NCBI GenBank assembly: GCA_963814955.1 | Contig: CAWFEX010000010.1 | Coordinates: 37,749 to 101,748, forward strand | Direction: 5' to 3' | DNA: 64,000 bases | Source: DATCJA01 sp963814955 | GTDB taxonomy: Bacteria; Acidobacteriota; Vicinamibacteria; Vicinamibacterales; UBA2999 | Part shown: positions 24,715 through 35,411 of the stretch, piece after piece | Position numbering within the stretch: the first letter of the stretch is position 1 | How the letters are laid out: the number at the start of each line of letters is the position of its first letter | Made by a program: the position numbers and the translations under genes | Notes under the pieces: model-generated | The model's input: the letters and a program-made list of their open reading frames with translations, nothing else | Told to the model about the DNA's origin: nothing | Database searches by the model: none

Positions 24715-25700
24715 GTGCCGCGCAACCAGGAAGTCATTCGCCAGTGGAAGGTCCTCCACGCGCTGGAGTCGTCCCGGCACGGCGCCACGATCGCGGCTCT
24801 GGCCGACGAACTGGACGTCACCACCCGCACGATCCGCCGTGATCTTGCGGCGCTGCAGGAGGCGGGCTTTCCGCTGTTCGACGAGCGCGATGACGAGGGG
24901 CGCGTGCACTGGCGGCTCGACGGCCAGGTGCTCAAGGGGCTCGAGACCGGATTCACCGTTCCGGAATTGTGCGCGCTGTATCTGAGCCGGAACCTGCTCG
25001 AAGCGGTCGCCGGCACGCCGTTCCAGCGCGACCTTGGTCTTGCGTTCTCGCGGCTCGAGAAGCTGCTGTCGCCGCGGATGCGCCAGTTTCTCGATCGGCT
25101 GCCGGGCGTGCTCAGCGCAAAGCCCGGCCCCCGCACCCGCACTGATGCGAAAGCGAAAGATGCCGTCGCAAAGCTGCTCGAAGCGACGCTGCACCGCCGC
25201 GTGACGACGATGCGGTATCACTCGGTGTCGAGCGGCGGCGTCAAGGACTACGTTCTCCACCCTTACCGTCTGGCGTTCGCGCAGGGCGGGCTGTACCTGC
25301 TGGCGTACGTTCCCGCGTACAAGGATCTCCGGACGTTCGCGGTCGACCGAATCGTGTCCGTGTCGCTCGAGAAGCAGACATTCACGCCAAAGCAGGCGTT
25401 GGCGACGAGGTGTTCGCCAACTCGCTCGGCGTCAACACCGGGCCGCCAGCGCGTGTGGAGATCGAGTTCGCCGCGAAAGTTGCGCCGTACGTCCGCGCTC
25501 GCGTGTGGCACACATCTCAGCAGATGCGCGAGCGCCCCGACGGCACGCTCGTCCTCACCATGAACGTGTGTCACGATTGGGCGCTGCGGAGCTGGATTTT
25601 GAGCTGGGGACCATTCGCGCGGGTTGTCACGCCTGCCGCGCTTGCGAAAGACCTTCGTGCGGACCTGCAGGCGGCGTCCGAACGCTACAGTCAGGCCTGA
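24715..25700 (+). CDS. WYL-domain transcriptional regulator (one frameshift)
   Basis: GTG 24715. The N-terminal HTH of DeoR type is clear: IRQWKVLHALESSRHGATIAALADELDVTTRTIRRDLAALQEAGFPL. The middle carries the WYL fold (TMRYHSVSSGGVKDYVLHPYRLAFAQGGLYLLAYVPAYKDLRTFAVDRI), which binds nucleic acid or small ligands. A frameshift near 25405 separates this from the C-terminal extension VRARVWHTSQQMRERPDGTLVLTM...LRSWILSWGPFARVVTPAALAKDL, a region that often follows WYL domains. The total is about 328 residues. The stop lies two bases before the next gene's ATG, so it may control or be co-expressed with the UPF0182 gene. Confidence 0.85.
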
Positions 25701-25702
25701 GC

Positions 25703-28459
25703 ATGAAGCGACCGGTTCGCTTGATTTTTCTCGCACTGCATGGGCACTCGTCTTTGTTGCCGGCCCGTCTGCCGATCCGCTTCTACACCGACTGGCTGTG
25801 GTTCGGCGAAGTCGGCTACCAGCAGGTGTTCCTGACGATCATCCGGGCGCAGGCGACGCTGTTCACCATCACCTTCGCGGTCGCCGCGGTCTGGCTGACG
25901 CGAACCTGCGCCTGGCGCTCGGGTCGATCGGCGAACTGCGTCCGGTCTTCACCACGCGGGAAGGCATTCAGGTGCCGCTGCCCGGACGGCGGCAACTGCG
26001 CGCCATCGCGTCGGCCCTGGCGCGTCATCATCGCGATCATGGTCGCGCTCTACGCCGCCTCCCAGTGGGAGACATGGCTGGCGTGGCGCAACGCGGTTCC
26101 GTTCGGGCAGGCCGATCCGATTCTGGGCCGCGACGCCGGCTTCTACGTCTTCTCGCTGCCGTTCTTCCAGTTCGTGCGCGGCCTCGCGCAGACGCTGATC
26201 CTGCTCGCGGCGCTGGCGTCGGGGCCTGTATTTCCTGTCCGGAAGTCTCGGCTCGCGGTTCGGGCGCCGATCTGGATGACGCCGTCCGCGCGCCGGCATC
26301 TGTCGCTGCTGGCCGCCGCGTTTTTCCTGATGCTCGCGTTCGGCGCCTGGCTCGGCCAGGCGGAGCACCTGATTCAGCCGTCCAACCTGATCTACGGGCC
26401 GGGCTACGCCGACGTGAACGGACGGATGCCGGCGCGCTCGTCCTGGCAGGCGTCGCGTGATCGGCGCCGTGCTCGCGGCGCTGCAGGCGTTCACGCCGCG
26501 CAACTGGCCGATTCCTGCCGGCGGCCGCGCTCTACCTCGTCGCGATTGGCGGCGAGGTCTACAGCATCGCTGCTGCAGCGCTTCGTCGTCACGCCGAACG
26601 AGCAGACGCGCGAGTCGCCGTTCATCCAGCACAACATCGACGCGACGCGCCGCGCGTTCGCGCTCGACCGCGTCGAGGCGCAGGAGCTGACCGGCGATGC
26701 GCTGCTCACGCCCGCCGACGTCGCGCCGCAACGCCGCGACCATCAGAACGTGCGCTTGTGGGATCACCAGCCGCTGCTCGACACGTTCGGCCAGCTCCAG
26801 GTGATCCGGACGTACTACGACTTCGTCGGTGTCGACAACGACCGCTACCGGATCGACGGCACGCTGCGGCAGATCATGCTGTCGCCGCGCGAGCTCAACA
26901 CGGCCAGCCTGCCGAACCGCACCTGGGTCAACGACCGCCTGACGTTCACGCACGGCTACGGCCTGACGCTTGGCCCGGTGAACCAGGTGACCGGCGAAGG
27001 GCTTGCCGGTGCTGTTCGTCGGCAACCTGCCGCTGGAGACGATCCCGGAGCTGCCGATCGACGAGCCGAGCCTGTATTTCGGCGAGCTGTCGAACGACTA
27101 CGTGATCGTCCGGACGAGCACGCGGGAGTTCCACTATCCGCGCGGCGAAGACAACGTCTTCACCCAGTACAACGGCCGCGGCGGCCTGCCGATCGGCTCG
27201 CTGTGGCGGAAGCTCGTGTTCGCGCTGCGGTTCGGCGCCTACCAGATCCTGCTCAGCAACGACATCACCGCCGAGAGCCGGATCCTGTTCCTGCGCAACA
27301 TCCGCGAGCGCGTCGCAGAAGCTGGCGCCGTTCCTGTCGTTCGATCGCGATCCGTATCTGGTGGTCGCGGACGGCCGTCTGTTCTGGATGTACGACGCGT
27401 ATACCACCAGCGCCCGCTATCCGTATTCGACGCCCGCAGCGGACGGCTCAACTACATCCGCAACTCGGTGAAGATCGTCATCGACGCCTACCACGGCACG
27501 ACGACCGTGTACCTGGCCGATGCGGCGGATCCGATTGCCGCCACCTACGCGCGGATCTTTCCCGGGCTGTTCGAGCCGCTCGATCAGATGCCGGCGTCGC
27601 TGCGCGAGCACGTGCGATATCCGGAAGACATCTTCGCCATTCAGGCGTCGGTGTTCGCCACGTATCACATGACGCAGCCGGCGGTGTTCTACAACCGCGA
27701 GGATCAGTGGGAGATCCCGGTCATCGAGGACACCGGCGACGCGGGGCCGATGCAGCCGTACTACACGATCATGCGGCTGCCCGGCGAGGCGGAGCCGGAG
27801 TTCATCCAGATGCTGCCGTTCACGCCGCGCAACCGCGACAACCTGGCGGCGTGGCTGGTGGCGCGCAGCGACGGCGAGCACTACGGCACGCTGCGCGTGT
27901 TCCAGTTCCCGAAGCAGAAGGTGATCTTCGGTCCGCGCCAGGTGGTGGCGCGCATCAGCCAGGATCAGACGATCTCGCCGCAGATCACGCTGTGGAACCA
28001 GCAGGGATCGCAGGTGATCTGGGGCACGCTGATGGTGATTCCGATCGAGGAGTCGCTGATCTACGTCCGGCCGCTCTACCTGCGCGCGTCAGGCGGCCGC
28101 ATTCCCGAGCTGACGCGCGTCATCGTCGCCTATCAGAACCAGATCGTGATGGAAGCAGACGCTGGAGGCGGGCGCTGGCACGGCTCTTCGGCGGCGCCGC
28201 GTCCCGGCAGGCGCGAGGCCGAGCTCGACCAGCGGTCCCGCGCTGCCGGCGCCCGGATCGCCGCTCCGTCAGGTGCGCCCGCCGGCACCCGGCGGCTTCG
28301 TCGGATCTCGCCGGGCTCGCGGCACAGGCGCGCGGCCACTACGACCGCGCCATCGAAGCGCAGCGCAACGGCGACTGGGCGAAGTACGGCGAGGAGCTCA
28401 AGCTGCTCGGCGAGGTGCTCGCGCAGATGAGAGCGATCGATCAGCCTCGGGTGCTCTGA
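25703..28459 (+). CDS. UPF0182 family large membrane protein (multiple frameshifts)
   Basis: ATG 25703. The N-terminal part holds several membrane helices (FYTDWLWFGEVGYQQVFLTIIRAQATLF; WETWLAWRNAVPFGQADPILGRDAGFYVFSLPFFQFVRG), followed by a large extracytoplasmic domain: RQIMLSPRELNTASLPNRTWVNDRLTFTHGYGL, LYFGELSNDYVIV, DEFHYP-like, YHMTQPAVFYNREDQWEIPV, QMLPFTPRNRDNLAAWLVARSDG, and PRQVVARISQDQTISPQITLWNQQGSQVIWGTLMVIPIEESLIYVRPLYL. These are hallmark phrases of UPF0182/COG1615 proteins, usually 880-1000 residues. The segments lie in all three frames with changes near 25740, 25920, 26230, 26450, 26500, 27000, 27310, 27400 and 28160. Function unknown. The number of shifts in one conserved gene argues for sequence error. 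Confidence 0.88.
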   Translation: MKRPVRLIFLALHGHSSLLPARLPIRFYTDWLWFGEVGYQQVFLTIIRAQATLFTITFAVAAVWLTRTCAWRSGRSANCVRSSPRGKAFRCRCPDGGNCAPSRRPWRVIIAIMVALYAASQWETWLAWRNAVPFGQADPILGRDAGFYVFSLPFFQFVRGLAQTLILLAALASGPVFPVRKSRLAVRAPIWMTPSARRHLSLLAAAFFLMLAFGAWLGQAEHLIQPSNLIYGPGYADVNGRMPARSSWQASRDRRRARGAAGVHAAQLADSCRRPRSTSSRLAARSTASLLQRFVVTPNEQTRESPFIQHNIDATRRAFALDRVEAQELTGDALLTPADVAPQRRDHQNVRLWDHQPLLDTFGQLQVIRTYYDFVGVDNDRYRIDGTLRQIMLSPRELNTASLPNRTWVNDRLTFTHGYGLTLGPVNQVTGEGLAGAVRRQPAAGDDPGAADRRAEPVFRRAVERLRDRPDEHAGVPLSARRRQRLHPVQRPRRPADRLAVAEARVRAAVRRLPDPAQQRHHRREPDPVPAQHPRARRRSWRRSCRSIAIRIWWSRTAVCSGCTTRIPPAPAIRIRRPQRTAQLHPQLGEDRHRRLPRHDDRVPGRCGGSDCRHLRADLSRAVRAARSDAGVAARARAISGRHLRHSGVGVRHVSHDAAGGVLQPRGSVGDPGHRGHRRRGADAAVLHDHAAARRGGAGVHPDAAVHAAQPRQPGGVAGGAQRRRALRHAARVPVPEAEGDLRSAPGGGAHQPGSDDLAADHAVEPAGIAGDLGHADGDSDRGVADLRPAALPARVRRPHSRADARHRRLSEPDRDGSRRWRRALARLFGGAASRQARGRARPAVPRCRRPDRRSVRCARRHPAASSDLAGLAAQARGHYDRAIEAQRNGDWAKYGEELKLLGEVLAQMRAIDQPRVL

Positions 28460-30513
28460 GCTCCGTCAGCAGCCACGCTCGGAGCACTTCGGCGACCTCC
28501 AGGCCTGCGCAATGCAGCCGCGAGCGGTGTAGGGCGTCTCGGCGTCGAAGATCTCGCTCAGCGTGCCGACGCCGGCATCGTTCAGATGCGCGACGAATCC
28601 GTCGAGGCAGGCCGCGCGCGCTCCTGCCTTGTCGTCGGGATAGAGCTTGAGCCACGCGTCGACGAACGGGCCGACCAGCCAGCCCCAGACCGTGCCCTGG
28701 TGGTACGCGGCGTCGCGCGCGCGAAGGTCGCCGTAGTACTGCGCCTTGTAGTCGCGATGCCCGGGCGCGAGCGAGCGAAGGCCGACCGGCGTCAGCAGCC
28801 GGTCGCGGACGACCTCGAACACCGGCAGCCAGCGGTCGCGGTCGAGGACCGGATGGTCGAGCGAGATCGCGAGGATCTGGTTCGGCCGGCACGCGGGGTC
28901 GTCTCCCTGCTCGCCGTCGATGACGTCGTACAGATAGCCGCCTTCCTCGTACCAGAACCGCGCGTTGAACGACTCGCGCGCGCGCGCGGCCCACTCCTCC
29001 ACCTGCGGCGGCAGCGGATCGCCTTCTTCGCGCAGCCACCCGGCCAGCAGGCAGAGCGCGTTGTACCAGAGCGCGTTGATCTCGACCGCCTTGCCGCGCC
29101 GCGGCGTGACGACCCAGTCGTCCACCTTGGCGTCCATCCAGGTGAGCTGATAGCCCTCCTGCTCCCTGCCGCAGCAGACCGTCGGCCGGATCGACGCCGA
29201 TGCCGAACTGCGTGCCGTCGACGTGGTGCTCGAAGATCGACTTCAGCTTCGGCAGCAGCTGACGCAGCGTCGATCGATCGCCGGTCGCGCGCAGGTACCG
29301 ATGGAGGGCGTGGAAGAACCAGAGCGACGCGTCGGCGGTGTGATACAGCCCTTCCTTCGTTCCCTCGGGGAACATGTTCGGGATGAGGCCGTCGCGCACG
29401 TAGTGCCCGAACGTGCGCAGGATGTAGCCCGCCTCGCGCTGCCGGCCGGTGCACAGCGTCAGCCCTTCGAGGCTGATCATCGTGTCGCGGCCCCAGTCGG
29501 TGAACCAGTGGTAGCCGGCGATGACCGTCCGCACTTCGTCGCCCGAAGGCGCGGGCGCGCGCCGCTTCCTCGACGCGCCCGGCGGGCGTGATGATGAACT
29601 GGTCGGCGGCGAGCACGAGCTCCGCCGCCATGCCCGCGGAAGCGGCACTTGCTTCGCCGATTCGATCAGGCGTCGTCGCCGGCGGCTCTCGGCGCGCGGC
29701 AGCTCGTGCGGAGTCAGCGCGCCGATCGTTTCCCACGATTCGGTCGAGGCCACCAGCGTTCCAGGCGCGTCGGGTCCGAGCGTCAGCCGGAAGTAGCCCG
29801 GGCTCCAGAGGTCGCCGCAGCATTCGTAGCCGCGGTGCTGCTCGAGCGCGTAGGCGACAGGCCCGAAGTCTCCGGCATCACCGTGAACGCCTTGTCGGCG
29901 CCGTACAGGAACAGCCGGAGCGGCGGCAGATCGCCGCCCGGGGACGATCTCGAACCGATCGCCAAGCGCCTGCACGAGATACGGCGCGGCGACGGGATGG
30001 TTGACGGCGCTTCGTGCAGCCGGAACGCGACGAACGGGCGCAGCTCCAGACGCACCGGCTCGCCCGACAGCAGCCGATAGCTGACGTGCGTCGTGTTCTG
30101 GAGGTGCGGCATCAGCACGCGCTTTTCGAACCGCACGCCATCGACGTCGTACGTCCAGACGGGAAGCCCCTCCTCGAGCCGAGAAGCTCGAGAGGTACCG
30201 AGTGCTGTCGATCTCCATGCCCGTCGGATGTGGTCGATGACGTCATGAAGCGACACGGCTCGGCCGTCGGGCCACCGCAAGCGTCTCCCACAGGTCGTTG
30301 AACATCATCGTGCGGCCGAACGGCGTGGGCAGCGCGGCGATCAGCAGGCCGTGATACCGGCGCGTCAAGGTCGCCCGACACCGTGCCGGACGCGTAGCCC
30401 CCGAGGCCGTTGGTGACGAGCCATTCCTTCCAGGCGAGCGACTGCCGTCCTTCGTCGGTCGGCTCCCAGCGGACGTGCCGTACCAGAGGCTTCGTTCCCT
30501 CAAGAACTGCCAT
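28398..30513 (-). CDS. Glycogen debranching enzyme, amylo-alpha-1,6-glucosidase (multiple frameshifts)
   Basis: ATG 30513. The N-terminal domain is shown by VTNGLGGYASGTVSGD and (another frame) RRYHGLLIAALPTPFGRTMMFNDLWETL. The C-terminal (alpha/alpha)6 catalytic domain is shown by VIAGYHWFTDWGRDTMISLEGL with the acidic pair, YVRDGLIPNMFPEG, LYHTADASLWFFHALHRY, WYNALCLLAGWLRE, QILAISLDHPVLD, YHQGTVWGWLVGPFVDAWL and LSEIFDAETPYTARGC. This is the GH133-type enzyme that removes alpha-1,6 branches of glycogen. The start overlaps the end of treZ, indicating an operon for glycogen-trehalose metabolism. Several frame changes occur; the last one, near 28480, leads to a stop at 28398, overlapping the convergent UPF0182 gene. 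Confidence 0.88.
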
Positions 30514-32381
30514 CGTCTGCCTCCACCGGCGCGAGCACCGTCGCCGAATGCCCGGGAATGCGCCATCCGTCCGGCGTCACCACCGGGTCGACCCGACGCC
30601 GCCGTAGGCAATGTGCTCGCTCGACCAGCGCATTTTCCAGACGTGCCCGTCGGGCGGCGCAACAAGCGGTTCGGCAAACGAACCGGCGACGAGATCGGGA
30701 CCGAAATTCACGAGCAGAAGCCGTTCGTCACGGGCGTCGCGCATTGCATATTGAGCACGAACGCCTCGTGGCCGAGCACGGCGCCGTCGATGGCGTCATG
30801 TTTCTGCTGCTGGAACGCCGCGTCATCGCGTCGAAGCGCGAGCAGGTCGACATGCAAACGCCGGTGGCCGGCGTGAGCGGCCCGCTCGTCCCAGTGCAGC
30901 TTGCACCGCTCGAACGTTGTCCAGTCGTGCGGGCGGGCATGCTGGCCTGCGACTCTTCTGTCGCCAGGCTGGGAAACTGCGTGACGAACTCGGCGCGTCC
31001 CTTTCGTACCGCCTCGCGCCAGTTCGCCCTGGTGGTCGGCGAAGTAGAGAAACGGGCTCGACGAGCCGAACTCCTGACCCTGGAACAGCATCGGCGTCCC
31101 CGGCAGCAGCAGCAGCAGCGCGGTCATCGCGCGGTAGCGTCCCGGCGACACACGCCGATGCAATCGTTCTCCCCTGCCGGAGTTGGCAACCTGATCGTGG
31201 TTCTCGATGAAATTGACGAACGCCGCAGGCGGGATGCCGTCGGTGCGCGTGCCGCGCGGCTGCTTCTGCCACGCGTACCGCTGACCCTGGAACAGGTAGC
31301 CGTGCTTCGCCGCCGAGATGAACTCCTGCGGCGTGCCGCGCGTGGTCGGAGTAGTACGCCTCGCGCCGGCCGGTCAGCGCCACGATCGCGCTGTGATGAA
31401 AGTCGTCGTTCCAGATGGCGTCGATCGCACCGCGCGCGCGGTCCATTCGCAGGAACGTCGTATTCTGCCTTTCGTTTTCCGCGACGATCAGGATCTCGCG
31501 AGCGCCAGCGACCTCGCGCGCCCGCCGTGTGAGTGCCGAGACGAGGTGATCTGGCGAGCGGTCGTGGAAGCCTGCATGGCATCGAGGCGCAGTCCGTCGA
31601 GATGAAACTCGTCAATCCAGTAGGCCGCGTTTTCGATGAAATATTCGCGCACCGGCGCGGCATCAGGTCCGTCGAAGTTCAGCGCCTCGCCCCACTCGTT
31701 GTCGCTGCCCGTGAAGTAGCCCTTCGCGAACTCCCGATGCACGCAGCCGGAGGGCCCGAGGTGGTTGTAGACGACGTCGAGAATGACGCCGAGGCCGAGT
31801 TGATGCGCTCGATCGACGAATGCGCGGAAATCGTCGGGCGTGCCGTACAATCTCGTCGGCGCGTAGGGAAACACGCCGTCGTATCCCCAGCCGAAACGTC
31901 CCGGGAACTCAGCGACGGGCATGATCTCGACGGCGGTGACGCCAATCTCCCTGACGTGCGGCAGTTGCTCCATCGCTGCGCGCCATGTCCCTTCGGGTGT
32001 GAACGTGCCGACGTGCAACTCGTACAAGACCTGCCCGGGAAGGGTGATGCCCTTCCACGAGACATCCCTCCATCGGTACGATGCCGGATCCACGGTCTGT
32101 GACGGTCCGAAGGGACCGTCTGGCTGATAGCGCGACGCCGGGTCGGCGAGCAGCCGGCCGTCAAGACGATAGCGGTAGTTGCGGCCGGCCCCGACGTTGG
32201 GAACGAGAGCGGTGAAATATCCACCACCTTCAGGCTCGAGCGTGATTTCGTCATGACTTCGAGCGCTGTCTCCGATTACCAGACGCAGGTCCCTGGGTCG
32301 CGGGGCCCACACGCGGAAATGCACCGATCCCTCGGGCTGTAATTCCGCACCGACCGGAAAACGCCTCGAGACCCGCCTCAT
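30500..32381 (-). CDS. treZ: Malto-oligosyltrehalose trehalohydrolase (multiple frameshifts)
   Basis: ATG 32381 begins MRRVSRRFPVGAELQPEGSVHFRVWAP, the typical TreZ N-terminal carbohydrate-binding domain (GAEL..GVxFRVWAP). The GH13 barrel follows: LYELHVGTFTPEGTW, AVEIMPVAEFPGRFGWGYDGVFPYAP, LGVILDVVYNHLGPSG, and the catalytic Asp in FHLDGLRLDAMQA. Other frames carry IWNDDFHHSAIVALTGRREAYYSD, MTALLLLLPGTPMLFQGQEFG and a C-terminal beta domain (PDGWRIPGHSATVLAPVE), ending at TGA 30502-30500 inside the start of the debranching enzyme. TreZ releases trehalose from maltooligosyl-trehalose. TreY, its partner, is not in the window. The indels probably are sequencing errors. Confidence 0.88.
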
Positions 32382-32424
32382 CCTTTGCACAGGGATCGAC
32401 ACGGCTCAACAGCTCGTGCAGAGT

Positions 32425-32517
32425 TGATGCCGGACACTACGTCGGAGACGCGTGGGTCCGGCTAAAGCCGGACACTACGTCTGAAGCCGCGTCGATCTTG
32501 TCCGGCTTCAGCCGGAC
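32425..32517. repeat. REP-like palindrome cluster between treZ and truA
   Basis: Two full units, GTCCGGCTAAAGCCGGAC (32456-32473) and GTCCGGCTTCAGCCGGAC (32500-32517), are preceded by a partial unit GCCGGACACTACG (32429-32441). Flanks CACTACG and CCCACGCG/CGCGTGGG are also shared or inverted. The cluster fills most of the gap between the divergent treZ and truA genes. Confidence 0.9.
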
Positions 32518-32575
32518 CCACGCGAAAACTCAGCAGTGAGAACATGAATACAACAATTCGAGGCGCGCCACGACG

Positions 32576-33394
32576 ATGAGATTGAAAGTCACGATCGAAT
32601 ACGCCGGCACGAGATACAGCGGGTGGCAGATCCAGAAAAATGCCAGAACCGTCCAGGGCGAGCTCGAACGCGCGGTTCGCGAAGCCACCGGTGTGCGGGA
32701 GTTCGAGATCTACGGCTCGGGCAGGACCGATGCAGGCGTCCACGCGCTCGGGCAGATCGCGCACGTCGATATCGATTCAGCGATCCCGCCGGAGAGTCTC
32801 ACGCGGCGGATTAACGACGCCCTGCCGAGCGACATCAACGTTCTTCGCATCGAGCGTGTGCGGCACCGCTTTCACGCGAGGCACGACGCCCTCGCGCGCA
32901 GTTACCTCTATCACATCGCACGCCGGCGCACGGCGTTCGCCAAGCATTACGTCTGGTGGGTCAAAGACGAACTCGACGTGGCGTCGATGCGGCAGACAGC
33001 CGGACGCTTCGTCGGGATGCACGACTTTCAATCGTTTTCAGATGATGACCCGGACGAAAAATCCACGCGGGTCCAGGTCGACACATTTGACGTTCATGAA
33101 ACGGGAGATTTGATTCTGGTTCACATCGAAGGATCGCATTTCCTGTGGAAGATGGTGCGTCGCCTGGTCGGCGTTCTGGTGGAAGTCGGACGCGGAGGGC
33201 TTTCGGAAGAAGAAGCAGTCGCACTGCTGAAGCAGCCATCGGGGCTGCCCGCCCGCCTGACCGCGCCGGCATCCGGTCTTTTTCTCGAGCGCGTGTACTA
33301 CCGCGGCGATCGGCGGGATCTGCCAATTCAGCCGGCAATCGCACTTCCAACGTCGGCGCTCCCGTTCGTGAACGAGCGAACAACGGACACTTAA
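32576..33394 (+). CDS. truA: tRNA pseudouridine(38-40) synthase TruA
   Basis: 272 residues from ATG 32576 with all TruA motifs: LKVTIEYAGTRYSGWQIQ, the catalytic aspartate in YGSGRTDAGVHALGQ (about residue 52), FHARHDALARSYLYHI and GSHFLWKMVRRLVGVLVEVGRG near the C-terminus. The enzyme makes pseudouridine at positions 38-40 of the tRNA anticodon arm. The frame is intact. The gene starts about 58 bases after the palindrome cluster and has no close partner downstream. Confidence 0.96.
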   Translation: MRLKVTIEYAGTRYSGWQIQKNARTVQGELERAVREATGVREFEIYGSGRTDAGVHALGQIAHVDIDSAIPPESLTRRINDALPSDINVLRIERVRHRFHARHDALARSYLYHIARRRTAFAKHYVWWVKDELDVASMRQTAGRFVGMHDFQSFSDDDPDEKSTRVQVDTFDVHETGDLILVHIEGSHFLWKMVRRLVGVLVEVGRGGLSEEEAVALLKQPSGLPARLTAPASGLFLERVYYRGDRRDLPIQPAIALPTSALPFVNERTTDT

Positions 33395-33608
33395 GTAGCA
33401 CAGCCGTATGGCTCGCTTGCCGAACTTCTGGTCATATCGCCGTCACGTCGGTTCGATATTGTCGAAGTACCTCCGCAGGACTTTACGACGATCGCGCGCG
33501 TCGGGTAACATGCGCGCTTGCGTTTTGAACATGCAGTATCCACTTTCACATCGGTCAAAAGGACCGGGTACCCAGCGCGCTGGGGACCCAAGGCGGAGAG
33601 GACACGCT

Positions 33609-34325
33609 ATGAAGTACATGCGACCCGTTCTAGCCGCGCTGGCGCTCGTAGTCACGTTGGGGTCGTACTTCGCGCTCGCGCAGCAGCCACAGCAACCCGC
33701 AGGCGGTCGAGGTGGAGGGCAGCAGGCGCCACCTCAGCCAATGTCGTTTTTCATCACCAGCGCCGGAAAGGGTGACGGCGCCAACTACGGTGGTCTCGCC
33801 GGTGCCGACGCACACTGCCAGGCGCTCGCAAAGGCCGCCGGCCGTGGCGACGTCAAGTGGGTCGCCTACCTGAGCACTCAGGGCCCCGGCGCCGTGAATG
33901 CCCGCGATCGCATTGGCAACGGTCCTTGGTACAACGCGCGCGGCCAGATGATTGCCGCAAACCAGGCCGAGCTGCATGGCGATACGCTCGAGGCGGCTCG
34001 TATGGGCAACCGGATCAACAAAGTGATGGCGCGGAGCGAAAAGAACGAAATGCTCAATGGGAACGGCGACATGCCGAACGTGCACGACATCCTGACCGGC
34101 TCGACGCCGGAGGGACGTGCGTACACCGATGGCATGGATCACACCTGCACCAACTACTCGAGCAACGCGGACGGCAAGGGCCAGGTCCAGCTCGGCCACC
34201 ACGACAAGACCGGCGGCGGCAACGGGTCGTGGAACTCGGCGCACGGCAGCCGCGGATGCGCGCAGCCGAATCTGGTTCAGACTGGCGGCGCCGGACTCCT
34301 CTACTGCTTCGCTCCCGGCAACTAG
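33609..34325 (+). CDS. Secreted lectin-like protein
   Basis: 238 residues from ATG 33609, preceded by GGCGGAGAGGA. A signal peptide (MRPVLAALALVVTLGSYFALAQ) and a Gln/Gly-rich linker lead into MSFFITSAGKGDGANYGGLAGADAHCQALAKAAG, WVAYLSTQGPGAVNARDRIGNGPWYNARGQMIA, and a C-terminal NSAHGSRGCAQPNLVQTGGAGLLYCFA. This is a recurrent bacterial secreted domain with a C-type-lectin or endostatin-like look: conserved cysteines, and AYLS, ARDRIG.GPW patterns. The binding target is unknown. It is followed by a strong terminator, so it is probably monocistronic. Confidence 0.7.
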   Translation: MKYMRPVLAALALVVTLGSYFALAQQPQQPAGGRGGGQQAPPQPMSFFITSAGKGDGANYGGLAGADAHCQALAKAAGRGDVKWVAYLSTQGPGAVNARDRIGNGPWYNARGQMIAANQAELHGDTLEAARMGNRINKVMARSEKNEMLNGNGDMPNVHDILTGSTPEGRAYTDGMDHTCTNYSSNADGKGQVQLGHHDKTGGGNGSWNSAHGSRGCAQPNLVQTGGAGLLYCFAPGN

Positions 34326-34348
34326 GCAACACTCGTTTCCGCAAGTGA

Positions 34349-34383
34349 AGGGCCCGGGTGATTTTCCGGGCCCTTTCTTTTTG
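34349..34383 (+). terminator. Rho-independent terminator
   Basis: AAGGGCCCGG - GTGATTTT - CCGGGCCCTT followed by TCTTTTT: a 10-bp perfect GC-rich stem and a T tract, 24 bases after the stop of the secreted lectin-like gene. Confidence 0.9.
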
Positions 34384-34483
34384 CGCGAAACACACAACTT
34401 CAAAGCTTCACGTGCCAGCGGAAGACAGGCGGCGCCTTGGCCTGTCCGATAAAAAACGGAGTAGTATCGGTTTTCAAATACCC

Positions 34484-35401
34484 ATGCGAAACGTTCTGAA
34501 GCTTGCGCTCGTTCTGGTTGTTTTCGTGAGCGTTGCCGGATCGCCTGCCGTTCGCGTCGCCGCGCAGAATGGAACGTCGTGGACGGCGAACATCGCCGAC
34601 GTTCGTCGCGCGGCCGGCCTCATTCCGGGCCGCCGTCCGGTGCGGATCAATTTCTTGAAGTTCGCCGAGAGCCGCCGAACGAAAAACTTCTCGGTGAAGG
34701 ATGCGCCGACAACGCCGAGCGTCCAGGCGCGCACGGCTTTCCAGGTGGTCTTTCCCGACTCCTACGTCATGGTGGACGCCGGCATGGACCTGCAGGTGCA
34801 CAAGTTCTTCGGCCGTGGTGTCGAAGAGCCGTACGATGCCGCAGCCGCCGCGCAGCTGGAGCGCGCCGTCAGCGGTGCGCGACTCATCGTTGTCACTCAC
34901 GAACACGGTGACCACGTCGCCGGGGTGATTCGCGGCGCTTCGGCAGCGGATCTGGCCCGTAAGACGATCCTGACGAGAGCGCAGATCGACGTTTTGCGCA
35001 CCAAGCCTCAAATGCCTGAAATACAGCTCAGCGATGAGCAGGCAAAGCGCTTCCTGACGGTTGACTACGACCAGTACCTTCCATTCGCGCCGGGGATGGT
35101 CTTCATCAAGGCGGCGGGCCATACTCCGGGATCCCAGATGGTGTACGTATCGCTGGAATCGGACCGGGAGTACCTGCTCATCGGCGACACCACGTGGCAC
35201 ATGGACGGTGTCCGGCTCATGAAAGGGAAAGATGCCCCGTGGGTCACGGAAGACCAGGGTGCGGTTCTCGATCAGCTGCGATGGCTGAACCAGCTTTCAC
35301 GCACAGATCCGCGCCTGGTCGTCGTCGCGAGCCATGATGAGGAACAACACGCGGAGCTGGTCAAGGGCGGGCTGCTTTCGAACAGGCTCGAAGTCAAATA
35401 G
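34484..35401 (+). CDS. Secreted metallo-beta-lactamase-fold hydrolase
   Basis: 305 residues from ATG 34484. A signal peptide (LKLALVLVVFVSVAGSPAVRVAAQ) precedes an MBL fold: VVFPDSYVMVDAGMD, the metal motif VVTHEHGDHVAGVI (HxHxDH) near residue 138-145, KAAGHTPGSQMVY with the next metal His, and LLIGDTTWHMDGV with the bridging Asp. The final VVASHDEEQHAELV supplies the last histidine. It belongs with broad-specificity secreted MBL hydrolases; the substrate is unknown. The DinB gene follows after 10 bases. Confidence 0.85.
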   Translation: MRNVLKLALVLVVFVSVAGSPAVRVAAQNGTSWTANIADVRRAAGLIPGRRPVRINFLKFAESRRTKNFSVKDAPTTPSVQARTAFQVVFPDSYVMVDAGMDLQVHKFFGRGVEEPYDAAAAAQLERAVSGARLIVVTHEHGDHVAGVIRGASAADLARKTILTRAQIDVLRTKPQMPEIQLSDEQAKRFLTVDYDQYLPFAPGMVFIKAAGHTPGSQMVYVSLESDREYLLIGDTTWHMDGVRLMKGKDAPWVTEDQGAVLDQLRWLNQLSRTDPRLVVVASHDEEQHAELVKGGLLSNRLEVK

Positions 35402-35411
35402 GGAGGCATCA

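Noticed and set aside
24329..24985. A 218-residue frame joining the S4 protein and the regulator start
   Set aside because: It is one frame of the S4 gene that runs on into the WYL gene antisense-like codons; the S4 and WYL calls explain all conserved parts.
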